From NCBI GenBank assembly GCA_029962745.1, contig CM057158.1, forward strand, positions 6,559,869-6,623,868: a stretch of 64,000 nt of DNA, written 5' to 3'. The position numbers and the translations under genes were made by a program. Below are positions 11,054-22,616 of the stretch, in pieces. This DNA is from Echinometra lucunter (taxonomy: Eukaryota > Echinodermata > Echinoidea > Camarodonta > Echinometridae). Position 1 is the first letter of the stretch. Every line of letters begins with the position of its first letter. The notes under the pieces are model-generated. The model was given only the letters and a program-made list of their open reading frames with translations, ran no database searches and was not told where the DNA came from.

Positions 11054-11185
11054 TTACTTCAGAATACTTTCTCCGGGCCCGTTTTTCCATTCTTTCATGA
11101 TCATTTGCTTTGGTTCTTTGATGGGCAAACCTGTGAAAGCAACGAGGCTGTCGCTCGGTGCTGTCGTCTTGGCAAATCCTACGGT
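11054..11185 (-). CDS. Candidate terminal exon of an unrecognised minus-strand gene
   Basis: On the minus strand, TGCCTTTTTCAG precedes an open phase-0 stretch of 43 codons ending in TAA. It begins TVGFAKTTAPSDSLVAFTG and ends KEWKNGPGESILK. The composition looks protein-like (mixed charge, no low complexity) and the acceptor is good. The longer overlapping frame at 10929-11198 would be a shadow. I found no upstream exon between 11186 and 19000, and I do not recognise the protein. It could be a relic or chance. Confidence 0.4.
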   Translation of the reverse strand, partial: TVGFAKTTAPSDSLVAFTGLPIKEPKQMIMKEWKNGPGESILK

Positions 11186-11280
11186 CTGAAAAAGGCATTA
11201 CAAATCAGAACCCCTGAAGCATAGGTAGGCTGTCACATTTAACACTTTACTTTATTAAAAAAAATTGCTGCCCGAAAACA

Positions 11281-11549
11281 CCTTGTTTCTAGATTTTATG
11301 AGCGAGCAAAAAAAAAAATTTTTCTTCTGAGAACAAGTTCAAGTGTATTGTTACTTCCTTCTCGTGATTTTGGTAACGTACAACTTATCGTTACTCCCTT
11401 CTTGTGATTTTGGTAACGTACAACTTATCGGTAACAGTTACCGACAGGTTGTACGTTACCAAAATCACGCGAAGGGAGTAAAAATACACTTGAACTTGTT
11501 CTCAGAAGAAGAAAAAAAATTTGCTCGCTCAAAAATTCTAGAAACAAGG
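11281..11549. mobile_element. Foldback element, ~269 bp, nearly all inverted repeat
   Basis: The left starts CCTTGTTTCTAG and the right ends CTAGAAACAAGG. The arms run almost to the centre (around 11420), sharing GCGAGCAAA, GAACAAGTTCAAGTGTA and GGTAACGTACAAC. The left arm carries a duplicated ~42-base stretch ending in ACGTACAACTTATCG. Confidence 0.85.
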
Positions 11550-13178
11550 AGTTTTACTTCCGTTCTCATAGTGGGTATGATAAGAATAGGCTAATGGACA
11601 CAGGCCGTTTGCTGAAAATTCATCCATTTTAGGTCAACTTGCCGCTCGAATTCTTGCAGTTATATTACTAACATTTTTATGACAAGAAAAATAGTATAAC
11701 ATTGGAAAGAGAGAAAGATGCAAAGTTTTATTTCCTTTCTTAAAACTAGTAATATAACCGAAATTGGTTAAGATACTGAAAATACGAGCGAGAGAAGCAA
11801 GCGAGGCGCTTCCATTTTTTTATTATTATTTTTTTCTTATTATCATTCCTCTTTTTCCTTTCTCTTTCCTTCTTTGTTTTTTTTTTTTCAAAGGGAATGA
11901 ATTAACAGGGAGCCATGGTCCCCTCAGGGGCGGCGCCAGGGTATGTTGATAGGGAGGGGGCAAGATGACCCATAGGTGAGTTTATTTACATTTTAAATGA
12001 AAAAGATATAGTTACATGACCCAAACCTCTCTTTTCCTATACTGTTCTTTCTTCTTTCTCCTCTTTTTCTTATTTTTTTCTCCTCTATTTTTTTTCTTTT
12101 TTGGTCACTTGAAAAATCATAGGGGGTGGTCGCCCCTGCCCCCATGTATCACCGCCCTTGGGTCCCCTTGTACCCGCTGTCTATGTTGGAGGGGAGCATT
12201 CCCTCCAAAGGTTGGGACTTTCGAATTATCCTCATGCAGTAAAAAATCACATTTCAGAGCATTTTAGTATGGTTTCATGGGAATTACTCACTAGCTAAAT
12301 TCCCCTATTTTCTTTGAATTCTTGATTTTGGACGTCATAATCATAATGAAAAGCAAAAAGAAAATTATGACGATGTTGATCGATGGTAATCCTATGAACT
12401 ATAATAATCGTCGCCATTTTATTATCATCGTCATCCTCCTCCTCCTCCTCCTCCTCCTCCTCCTCCTCCTCCTCCCGATCATCATTATCATTCATTGTTT
12501 ATCATGTAATTTTTTTAAGGTGAATTAGTGGGGATTATAATACATGCCATATCCCAACCTGAAATATTGGTGGAATATGTATTCCCCCCGCCCCCTCCCC
12601 ACCAGTGCGGCATCCGTGCCGCATCCGGTTTATGGGGCCAGAGTGCCGTGCCTGATAAAATGAAAGTGGTAGATTTATGATAAGATTATATTCAAGACGG
12701 AAAACAGAAGTATTTTGGATCATTTCAAAGTTTTGCTGGGTATATGGTTTTCAGGCTAGCGAAGATGGTGATTTTTTTTGTTTTGTTTTTTGTACTCGAT
12801 GGACTTTTATTTCCTACATTCTGTGAGCATGAACACTATACTGAGCATCGATACATATTTTTTTTTATAAAAAAAATAAAAGGAAAGAATTTGTTAAAAG
12901 TACATAGAAGTCTTAATTCTCTTTATCTTGGGGAGGGTGGGCTTGAGTCCGGCACCCAATTGTAGGCTTTTCCATATATTGTTGATATTTAGAAAATGTG
13001 TTTCATGAGAAGTAAAAATTTTCCTATTATGATGTATATGTGGATCACTGTGTTTTCCTGTGCTGTTATGTAATATGCAGCGCTTTTTAGGAAAACATTT
13101 TTAACTGAAAGAGCTACCCTGTTTAAACAGAATGAATAAACAAAATTGGGGGGGGGGGAAGATTTACGAGTTTTATAC
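11550..13178. other. Intergenic, low-complexity rich
   Basis: T-rich and CT-rich runs lie near 11810-11890 and 12040-12110. A (CTC)n tract sits at 12434-12475, and a transposon-end-like GGGGCGGCGCCAGGG at 11927. No exon is supported. Confidence 0.5.
12434..12475. repeat. (CTC)n microsatellite
   Basis: About 14 CCT/CTC units. The poly-Leu and poly-Glu frames crossing it are artefacts. Confidence 0.95.
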
Positions 13179-14034
13179 ATACTAAGAAAAAAGGGTTCAA
13201 TTTTGCACCCTAAATGCAACACTGACAGCACTTTTTTAGTGCAATCTTGCACCCTACATAAAAAAAAGAGCAATTAAAGATGCACCCATTTGTACTTGTT
13301 TGCACCCGGAAATGCCCGTCTGCACCCTTAAAGGGGGTACCCAATGCTGAAACAATGTTAGCTCATTTAAAAGAGCATGATTTTATTAGCAGAAAATCAT
13401 CTGCCTAAAGTTTTTTTAAAAGTCGTGTTGCCAAGGAAACCCCCAAATGTGGTAAGATTTCAGGATATTTTTGACCCCTCAGCTGTGACCCAGTTTCAAC
13501 CGGGTACCCACTTTTACGTCAAAATGACGTCAAAGTGGGTACCTTGTCGCGCACTTCTAGCAAAATGCGCGCAAAGTATAATACATATTGTACAGTCCAG
13601 CGCGCAGCACAACTGCAATGCGCGAAGCTGGGTACCCACTTTTACGTCATAGCTCATACTCAAATTTTTGTTGGTCAAGTCTTGACTTTTTATGAGAAAA
13701 TTAGCCAAAATGCATTGATTTCGATTGAAAATCATCAAATTTTTAATGTTATTCTTCTTAGAATTCAATTCTCGATCATATATCAAAAAAAAAATTATCA
13801 TTGTGTAATCACTTTAAAGATGCAAGTTTGCACCTTCAAGCGTGCAGATATTTTGCATTCAAAAGGACGCAAATTTGCACCTTCCCTAAAAGGTACCCTT
13901 AAGGTGCGAAATATATCGCACTGCACCCTTAAGGTGCAAATTGCTTCCTAGGGTACAAATTTGTACCCATAAAGGAGCTCCCAGTGTTGTATTATTTTGA
14001 AGGGTGCAAAATCGAACTTTTTTTTTCTTAGTGT
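13179..14034. mobile_element. Inverted-repeat element with TTTTGCACCCT ends, hosting another repeat
   Basis: The left end has ACTAAGAAAAAA followed by TTCAATTTTGCACCCT. The right end has the inverted form AGGGTGCAAAATCGAA followed by TTTTTCTTAGT. Several GCACC phrases lie inside. The segment 13328-13812 is a separate repeat shared with 21446-21956. Confidence 0.65.
13328..13812 (+). repeat. Interspersed ~485-bp repeat with CRE-bearing palindrome, copy 1
   Basis: It is highly similar to 21446-21956 in the same orientation. It carries a GGTACC-bounded palindrome (13503-13543) with one TGACGTCA (13525-13532). Confidence 0.9.
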
Positions 14035-15149
14035 GAAAGCCGGGTGTGAAAGATGCATGTATAATTTTTAAAGACAATGCAGTACACATCATTTCATACC
14101 CTAACTCAGCATATGATGCTTCACGTTACGGCATAAACACGCAATCATATCAGTTGGGGAAAACGGCAGATTTCACAAGAGTAAATAGTGATACAATTTA
14201 ATTTTCTGCATGAAACTTATTCTAGTGGTTTAGTATAATATGCACAGATTGCTGAATACCAGTGTACAGTTGCAAGCAAACCAGTTTATTTCTTCACTGT
14301 ATAATTAAATTCTCATAATTCCTGTTTATCCGTTGTGAATATGTTAATTTAATTTAATTTTCATTTATCTCTTTTATAGCAATTCATGGTAAAATAAGTT
14401 AATTCACTTGATAAGTTCATTGGAAAAATGAAGTTGGTCGACACCCCAAGAACTCCATCGGGTCGAGATGTCCACAGTAGAGGGTCGGCTTATTGTGAGG
14501 ATCGGGCAAATAATGTCTCTTGACGATGCGCTGCATGCTAAGATCTCGATCTCCGAGCGCGAGCTCCAGCTCGGCCTCGCCTCAGCTCAGGCCTTTTAAC
14601 TTTTTTTGTGTAAACAACGAGCTAACTCGAACCGATCATTCAATCATCAATTTATGGCCGTTTGATCAAATCTTGACCGCTTCCGATGTGCTAATCAATG
14701 TAAGTATGCTGTACATTTCGCATTCCTCAATCAGTACTGAAGTTTATGCTAGTACTAGATCTAGTACTACTAACTGTTACTAGTATACACAGCGTAGCAA
14801 CTGCCCGAAAGCTTTCACTCCGTGCTGCCTAATTTGCATAAACTAAAGTACCGGTAAACAATTTCTTTACGTAAAACCGCTACGGAGGAGTCTTGGCTAA
14901 ACTGTAAGATCTCGCCTTAGCCTTAGAAACCACCAAATGAAATGAATCAAACTTCAAATTAAAGAATGAGAGTTGTTCTAACACATCATGATAATTATTT
15001 GTAGCAGCAAAAGTCAGCAAAAGTTACATTATTTTTCATATTTTCCGTTATTGCCCAAGATCGAGGCTTGCATATATGAACTATCAAAGACAATAGGATC
15101 TAGAGTCTATCGAAAGTCTCCTCTGAATATCTTTTCAAAATTTACTGTC
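14035..15149. other. Intergenic, no gene recognised
   Basis: A CpG-richer patch lies at 14440-14590. Short frames on both strands lack homology. No RNA gene was recognised. Confidence 0.5.
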
Positions 15150-15256
15150 GGACGGTTATGTCGGGAAAAAATCAAAGGCAATGTCATTCACGAACCCTTC
15201 AAGATCATGAAGATTCATGTCCTGTAGTCCCACGCACTTTGGTCATGCCAGTTCCC

Positions 15257-15287
<31 letters not shown>

Positions 15288-15760
15288 TCAGTATAAATGC
15301 GTGGTGGGTATGTGCCGTGGAGAAGACCCCCAATTTTACACTCAAATTTCTGTTCCAAAGTATAGCATTTTCTTCTTATTGGGAAAAAGAACAAAAAAAG
15401 CCATTCCAAAGCATAGCATTTTCTTCTTATCGAGAAAAAAGAAGAAAGAAATCCGTTCCAAAGCTCCGGACGGTTATGTCGGGAAAAAATCAAAGGCAAT
15501 GTCATTCACGAACCCTTCAAGATTCATGTTGTGTAGTCCCATGCACTTTGGTCATGCCAGTTCCCGGGGGGGGGACACTCAGTATAAATGCGTGGTGGGT
15601 ATGTGCCGTGGAGAAGACCCCCATTTTTACACTCAAATTTCTGTTCCAAAGTATAGCATTTTCTTCTTATTGGGAAAAAGAACAAAAAAAGCCATTCCAA
15701 AGCATAGCATTTTCTTCTTATCAAGAAAAAAGAAGAAAGAAATCCGTTCCAAAGCTTTGC
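15150..15760 (+). repeat. Tandem duplication, ~318-bp period, including a transposon end
   Basis: GGACGGTTATGTCGGG at 15150 recurs at 15468. The unit includes about 105 bases of flank, the target-site sequence GCCAGTTC, the poly-G cap and about 200 bases of the element. The first G-run is 28 long and the second about 9. Confidence 0.9.
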
Positions 15761-16134
15761 ATATTTTTCGTTTCGCCGTTCCGGCCGCATTGATCCGTCA
15801 CAATGAGCTTCATTTTTGGTGAAAAGCGGCCCGCATCATACCGCACGTAGGCCAGCCAGCGCTTTCCGACCATCGCCTATGCCCGAGCGCACCCGGCGCC
15901 CGTGCTGCCGGGCTAGATGCATGCACATATGTCTGTTCCATAGGGATACATACGCACTCACACGCAGGCGAACCATTCCGAAGACCCCCGTTTTCACATA
16001 CATTTGTAGTTCCGAAGCCCGTTCTGAAGACCCTCCTTTTTACAATAATCCCGTTCCAAAGCCCCCGTTTTTTGTCTCGCCTGCGGCACATACCTACCAC
16101 TTTTTGGGTCGAGTGCCCCCCCCCCCCCCCCAGG
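15255..16134. mobile_element. Poly-G-capped inverted-repeat element with 8-bp target duplication
   Basis: The left is CC, G-run, GCACTC... with GGGTATGTGCCG. The right is CGGCACATACC...GAGTGC, C-run, AGG. GCCAGTTC flanks both sides (15247-15254, 16135-16142). The interior repeats the phrase GTTCCAAAGC several times. The left end is duplicated within the element (see 15150-15760). Confidence 0.85.
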
Positions 16135-16199
16135 GCCAGTTCATGCACGGCCTTCGAAGCTTCACACTGTATACTGCACAGTGTGACTGTGTGAAGCTA

Positions 16200-17600
16200 A
16201 CTAACTGAACTGTCTGTGGCGCGAACCGTACGAGACCCGTGCACTTCTAGATAAAATAAATGGTTCAGAAAACAGAACAAAGCATAGCACGGTAAACAGG
16301 TGATAAAAATTTTTACATTACAGAAAGGAAACTGAACACTGCTGAAAGAAAATTACGTGCATACAATTATTTTGGCCTCGCATAAACAGCGAATTAATCG
16401 AAGGCTTGCTGCTTGCTGGGGGCTGCAGCAGTGCTGCGCTGCGCTGGTCGTCGATACACGATATACACGCAACGTGCAATGTACATGCAGTGTGCTGGTG
16501 ATGTGCATGACGTAATGCGATCGACTTGGCCCATTCATAGAAAAAGTTGGAAAAGCGCATGCGCAGTAGTGACAGTTTACAGTCGTTTGTTAAAACCGTG
16601 ACTTTTGAAGGCAGATTTACAGAAAACTACTCATTGCGCAAACATGAAAATACACAGAAACTTAGCCTGGATTCTGAAGTCTAGTAACATGTCAATTGTT
16701 TGCATATTCATGCTCTCCTAGGGTTGTGTCGGAAAAAATAAAAACCTCTTTCCATGGTCCTCTGCAACTGAAAAATACTTGCATTTAAAAAAATACCCAA
16801 CCGTTTTCAGAGAAAATGAAAATGAAGAATAATATCATCATTTCTGATGTAATCTGAAATTTTTATGAATTTTGGTGCCAAAATAAGGGAGAAACGAGAG
16901 GTTGTATTTTCGAGGACTCATTGATCCTCTCTCAGCCAGGCGTTCGGTAGCCGTTACAGATTCAAAAGCTTTTACGAGTTTACGAGGATTTAATTGGGGT
17001 CCTACGCTGTGGCTAGTAAGTATTTTGTATGCACAGTAATTCTGGGGTGAATTCACAATCACAGGTCAAAAAGCGCTCTTGTCTAGTCTCTTGACGTGCT
17101 TGCTTGACCGCAACCAGCTAGTCTATAATATGAACCCTGCCTGGGGTCGGGGCCAGGGGGGGGGGGGGGGGGCCGGGCAAGCTCGGCGAAGAACAGAACT
17201 GATCTTCGAGTCATTGAGCACTTTATAGCCTTCACGGCGGCCCAGCGGCTCTTTTCTTTGCTCTTCTTCTTCTTCCTCTTGGTATTAGTCTGCTTCCTTC
17301 AATCCTGAATTCTTGCATTCATGCTCTTTCTCCCTCTTTACTGCTGCTCTAACATTAACAGTTAGATCTACCGGTAGAACTGTTAGTGATTGCGAGGCTA
17401 GCTTGCGTTTGCTGCATGTTGCTCATCCACCACTGGAATTTTTTCGTTCGAAAAAAGTTTCAAGGCTAACAACACGAGGACGAGTGGATAAAGGCGGTGT
17501 GCGCAGCAAGCTGTCCACCGTGTCGACTAGTCTTGAAATCACAGAATTCTCAGCGTTTTGAGGAGAGAGAGCTGGAAAGAGCAATGAAAAGAGCTAACAG
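16200..17600. promoter_or_regulatory. CpG-richer region, candidate promoter
   Basis: This stretch is richer in CpG than its neighbours. It contains a perfect NRF1-type palindrome GCGCATGCGC (16555-16564) and TGACGTAA just upstream. It may serve the Myb/SANT gene starting at 19744 through an unseen leader exon, or the minus-strand exon at 11054. I cannot assign it, and a G-run at 17157 complicates reading. Confidence 0.35.
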
Positions 17601-17748
17601 TTAAGGCTGCCGTGATTAAAAGCTATTGAGCACGAGACTCGGTCCTGACTCAGTCTCACCCTGTCATCAGGTCACTGAAGTCATTGGCATAAATCCGGGG
17701 GATGGGGGAGGGGGTATAATCCCCACAGTTTAGAAAGGCAGTTTATAT

Positions 17749-17842
17749 GGCCACACGCGTGTGTCTCTGCCGTACGGCCACACGCATGTGTCTCTTCCAT
17801 ACGGCCACTCGCGTGTGGCTTGAGGATACAGCCACACATGTC
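17749..17842. repeat. 27-bp minisatellite, about 3.5 copies
   Basis: GGCCACACGCGTGTGTCTC-like units start at 17749, 17776, 17803 and (as GCCAC) 17831. Several units contain a self-complementary CACACGCGTGTG-like core. Confidence 0.85.
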
Positions 17843-19715
17843 TAAAAGTAAAATTCTCTGCAGACTCTGCGGCACTTAACGCAATGTAATCTAGAGTCAG
17901 ACTCGGTACAGATATAGCTAACTTACTGCGGTAGCCCGAACGCATGGCATTCGGGCTGCGAAGTTGAGACATACATGACATAGAGAAGTTCAGGTGTCTC
18001 ACATATCCCATCTCATCATTGTAAAGTACACCATAAATCACCACTTTAATTGCTGTGAGACACTTAAAAACTTTTCAGATTACTGTTCTTGTTGAAAGGA
18101 TGGTACAAAAAAAATTATTTCCCAGATCCTCAATGTTACTTTTTGTGGCCGTCGAAGTTATTGTCCGGTACGCATGCGTCAGCAGCCCTGCCACGGTGCA
18201 ATGTGTAAGAGACTTTTTTTTTTCAAACTTGCAATGCTCTGATGATGACTTGAAAATCTCTTTTTCAGCACTTTTTGCTGTACAATGTCGATGATGACGA
18301 TAAATCATGGTGTTGTGAAGTACACAAAACAGGAAGTAATACAAAACCATGCAGAAACTGAACTGCAGCTACGGTGGTCGGCACAGGGCGGGCCGACCAG
18401 CACGGAAAATTTCTGCCCACTACTCCTGATAAAAAACACTGCTTCTGACCGCCACCAATTTCACATCAAAAATGCTTTAAACGTAACTATTTGTGAAGAA
18501 AAGAAGTACTTACATTCATATTTCTGTCTTTAATCTTGTTTTATTTGCAATTTTACAAGGACCATGCTTTCAGTTTGACAATAAATGATAATTTCTTAAA
18601 GATTTGCCGAGAGTTGTTGCCTATATAGTTTTACGGTTCTGAAAGCTGCCAATCGCTAATCACAAGGCTCTGTTGTTAGAATGACTTTGTCGCTTGTTAA
18701 GTCAGTGAAGTTGACCCACCAGCTAAAAAGTCTCTTGCTATAACACTGCTAAATGGTAAATGCCAGAAGATAAGTGCGTGCCCTTAGAGTGGTGAACATT
18801 GAGTGGCTAATGTTCAACCAATAGAATGCCATATTCTCTTTGTTATATGAATGAGGAAACTGACGTGTGTACTGCAAGCATGCAAGCTCGATTCGACTAT
18901 GAAAAAGCCAAAATTTGCGACATGTTTAAGCAGTTTAATATTTAACATTTTTCACTACCACAAGATTTACAACTTGGACGATAGCATGACTGATGACAAA
19001 CTTGTTGATGCATTCAAGCAGACATATGAAATTTTACATATGGAATTTTGGGTTGTAATAGTGCAATTCTCTTCTGATAAGTACCCTCCCCCCCCCTTTT
19101 CTTCTCTGTTAAGTCTTTTTTCTTATTTTTCTTATTTTGGCAAGTGCCCCATTGATCTCCATAATGTCGCAATTTATTTCTAGTAAGTGCCCATTTTGCT
19201 TTCTACACTGTAGCATATATCCCATTCTTCAACTGTTCACGTCCTGCTATAGGTGACATTGCTCCTTTTCTTTCTCTTATTGACTGAAATGCCCCTTTTT
19301 CATTCTGGCTTGTGTGGTTGTGGTCTTTTTTTTTTTTATTCCTGTAGTCTTAATGAATTTCCTAATGTCCATTTATTACTACACTTCACCGACAGATTTT
19401 TAAAAATTAATGTTCATCTTCATGATTCCACCTTGTAAAAATCCTTAAAAAGCCACCCCTAAGAGATATATACTCGGTGCACTGCAACAATAATTTGGCG
19501 CAGAATCTTAACACAGGTCTACATGTAACTTACTGTAAAAATTAAAATTTTGAAATTTTATGAGAAATGAATAATTTTGATATAAAGCATATATTTTGGT
19601 CACAATAACCCTTTGTTATAGGGTTTTGTTTTTTTCTGGGACACATTGTACATGCATGTGTGCTTTTTATGTCATAATTTCCAGTTTACATTTTTCTTAC
19701 TTCCTTTTGATGCAG
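17843..19715. other. Upstream region of the Myb/SANT gene
   Basis: AT-rich, with no exon convincingly recognised. It ends in a pyrimidine-rich splice acceptor (TTCCTTTTGATGCAG, AG at 19714-19715). The gene therefore very likely has a leader exon further upstream. Confidence 0.5.
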
Positions 19716-19743
19716 GTGCACTTTGAGAGAAAGACACTTGAGA

Positions 19744-22616
19744 ATGAATGTGCAAGAAGACATGAGACCATTTGCCATGGTTGGCATGACTCAGGCTGAA
19801 AGGAAGGTCTTGCTGGATCTTGTCCGACAGGAGGCACCTGATCTACTCCATCCTGGCGCTGTCAAACGGATACGCCGTGGCACTTGGGACCTCATCTCAA
19901 AAAAGTTCAATGAATCCACATCGTGCAGCCGGTCAGTGGCCCAGTTGAAGTCCTGCCTTCAGAACATCATGCGTAAAACCCTCCAGAAGAAGGCTGGAGG
20001 AGGTGCTACTCAGCAGTCTTCACGCAAAATCAACTTCACCGCTTTCGAGAAGAGTGTCATTCTCAATTTGGGGAAGCAGCATCCAATCGTCTTCTCCAAG
20101 CTGAAAGATGGGAAGACACAAGCGAATAAGAGAAAAGCTTGGAACGCCATGATGTGGGCATTTAACAGAACTCGAGGTATCACTACACAGCGTACAGCAA
20201 GGGAGATTAAGAATTGCATGGTCAACATGACCAACAGGAACAGAGAGGTAGATGAGTTTCTAAAGTCTCAAATGCCAGAGTATGAAAGACAAAGTGATGT
20301 TCCTGAACAGCCATACTTGGAAGGAACTGTGGTTCTTGGTGGTGTTCCACACCCTGTAACAAATGTCCATGGGACTAATGTGCCTGCAAATGTGACACCA
20401 AACCCTTTGCAGTCACCTACAGTTAGCCAGCAATCAGGAGGTACCATGGCTAACAACAATAAGACTCAGCAGGTGCATAGCAAAAATCCACAAGTATCCA
20501 AACACAGATTTCTCTTGCCCAAGCCCCCTGGTGTGCCATCACCCTCTATCCCAAATCAGGCAACACCAGTTCTCCTGAGTGCAGTTTCTCAAAATGTGCC
20601 AACTTCCCTCACGACTATCCCACAGAGTAATCAGCCAACTCATGCACACCCTGTTCGAACAATATCTGTCCCACAAGTATCAATGACTTCTTCCCAGTTA
20701 TCTCCCTCTGTCTCAACTCTTCAGACAAAGCCTACACAAACATCAACTCACCCCATGCAGATGGGTTCCTCTCCACAGGTGCACTCATCACAAGCACAAT
20801 CCATAGTCCCAGTCCAGATGCTCACAACACCTCCTGTGCAACCATTGCAGCCAAATACTGTTCATCCCACCCAAGCTCATGGTTTACCTTCTCAAAATTC
20901 TGTCCTTGAGACATCCGATTGGATTACTGACACTCCATCACCGCATCACCAAAACCCACCTACCAAGAAGCCTGCAGCGAATGAGACCCTTGCTGAACCT
21001 GAAGATGACTGCGTCATTGAGATCAAGGAGGAGAGTAACTCTGAACCAGAAGAAATGTATAGCCTTGAGCATCAGTCATCTTCAGCAATGGAAATCCCCC
21101 AATCCGCGATTGATGGCTCTCAGGTACAGAGGTATGGAGATCAAGTCATGAATTCAGGTAATTACTTTGTAAAATCCTGCAGTCCCTGGTGAAGATTATA
21201 AATTTGTTTAACAGTTTGATAGGTGGGGAGGGGAAGCAATTTAAAAGGGGGAGGGGAATTTTCACGAAATACATACTTGTAATCTAGATTTTGACCTTTC
21301 ACATCATACACATGTAGAACAGATTATGAAATGCATGATGTGTTTTGGTCAGTGCTTTTGTATCTTTATTTTCTACCTGTAGTATGTCTCCCATCTCTCC
21401 TGTTTCATTCCTTACATATACCGTATTCATATTGTTATCTCTTAAAGGGGGTACCCAATGCTGAAACAATGTTAGTTCATTTAAAAGAGCATGATTTTAT
21501 TAGCAGAAAATCATCTACCTAAAGTTTTTTTAAAAGTCGTGTTGCCAAGAAAACCCCCAAATGTGGTAAGATTTCAGGATATTTTTGACCCCTCAGCTGT
21601 GACCCAGTTTCAACTGGGTACCCACTTTGACATCAAAATGACAAGGTACCCACTTTGACGTCAAAATGACGTCAAAGTGGGTACCTTGTCGTGCACTTCT
21701 AGCAAAATGCGCGCAAGGTATAATACATGTTGTATAGTCTAGCACGCAGCACAACTGCAATGCGCGAAGCTGGGTACCTACTTTTACATCATACCTCATA
21801 ATCCAATTTTTTGGTCAGCTCATAACTTTCTATGAGAAAAATAGCAAAAATGCATTGATTTCAATTGAAAATCATCATATTTTTAATGTGATTCTTCTTA
21901 GAATTCTATTCTCGATCATATATCAAAATTTAGTTTGCCATTGTGTAATCACTTTAAATTTTTTTCCTTCCTGTCTTGCTTTTACTGAAAATCCTGCAGG
22001 TATTGACCAGCTAGAACAGATGCCATCTGCCAAGGCCACCACTCCACAGCAACCAGAAGACCTCTCTGGCGAGTCAGATGGTTTGAGAAACATACCGGTA
22101 CACATTCAGGTGCATAGAGATGGTGCAATGAACCATACCAACCTTCCCATGATTACAGACAGTACTGGGGATAACTCAAGGAGGATGGGGCAGAACCAAG
22201 CTACCAGCAGCACAGCGTCATCTAGCTATACATCTTCGCTGCCAACAGAACAGCATAGTCCCTCTGGCTATCTCATCCAAACTACTCCTCAGTTCTCCTC
22301 GCAAAGCCAACTCCTGTCTCATGACTCCAGCTGCTCAACGACCGGGCTAACCACGGATCTCTCAACAGAGATGCAGGACAGTGGCATCCACAGATCAGAG
22401 CCCAGCAGAGATGGCAACAGCTCCCGTCGAGCCAGGCTCAAGAGGAGGAAAGAGAGTGTAGGCACTTTGAAGAAGCGGCTCCTACAACGTGAGCATGATC
22501 TGCGAGTGCAAATGATGAGAGAGGAGCATGCATGGTTGTTGGAAGAACATATGTGGAAGCGAGAGGAACATGAGCTACGCATGAACATGATCAGGATCAA
22601 CTCCAAATTCTCATGA
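19744..22616 (+). CDS. Protein with two Myb/SANT-like DNA-binding domains and C-terminal coiled coil
   Basis: Coding exons are 19744-21157 and 22000-22616, phase 1, giving 676 residues. An acceptor AG at 19714-19715 means the frame could begin earlier; the ATG at 19744 is the first in frame. Residues ~17-80 and ~98-170 look like two Myb/SANT-like modules (Myb_DNA-bind_5 type, as in NAIF1), with RGTWDLISKKFN and KAWNAMMWAFN as the helix and tryptophan cores and SRSVAQLKSCLQN and RTAREIKNCMVN as likely third helices. A long Pro/Gln/Ser/Thr-rich middle follows. Then comes DDCVIEIKEE, which combines a SUMO-interacting-like VIEI and a sumoylation-like IKEE. The end is a charged helix (RRARLKRRKESVG then repeated REEH), probably a dimerising coiled coil. 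The likely role is a nuclear DNA-binding regulator; the target is unknown. Confidence 0.85.
21158..21999 (+). other. Intron of the Myb/SANT gene
   Basis: The donor is GTAATT at 21158 and the acceptor is CCTGCAG ending at 21999; splicing restores Gly-Ile-Asp. Most of it is the interspersed repeat at 21446-21956. Confidence 0.85.
21446..21956 (+). repeat. Interspersed repeat with CRE palindrome, copy 2 (intronic)
   Basis: Same repeat as 13328-13812. Its palindrome (21645-21685) has two complete TGACGTCA sites (21656-21663, 21667-21674). A partly duplicated segment lies just before it. Confidence 0.9.

Noticed and set aside
10929..11198. 89-residue minus-strand frame
   Set aside because: No acceptor in its own frame; the overlapping 132-base exon with a clean acceptor and stop is the better reading.
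12295..12495. Poly-Glu / poly-Leu frames
   Set aside because: CTC microsatellite artefacts.
13535..13951. 138-residue plus-strand frame
   Set aside because: Lies across two nested repeats; the counterpart in the 21.5 kb copy is not conserved as a frame.
17749..17842. CRISPR-like array
   Set aside because: 27-base units are directly adjacent without spacers and the DNA is eukaryotic; the same applies to the 16-base arrays at 32.4 and 35.8 kb.
19723..19743. Start of the Myb/SANT protein at 19723
   Set aside because: The codon there is TTG; the first ATG is 19744. The open frame before it reaches a splice acceptor, so it is either UTR or continued coding from an upstream exon.
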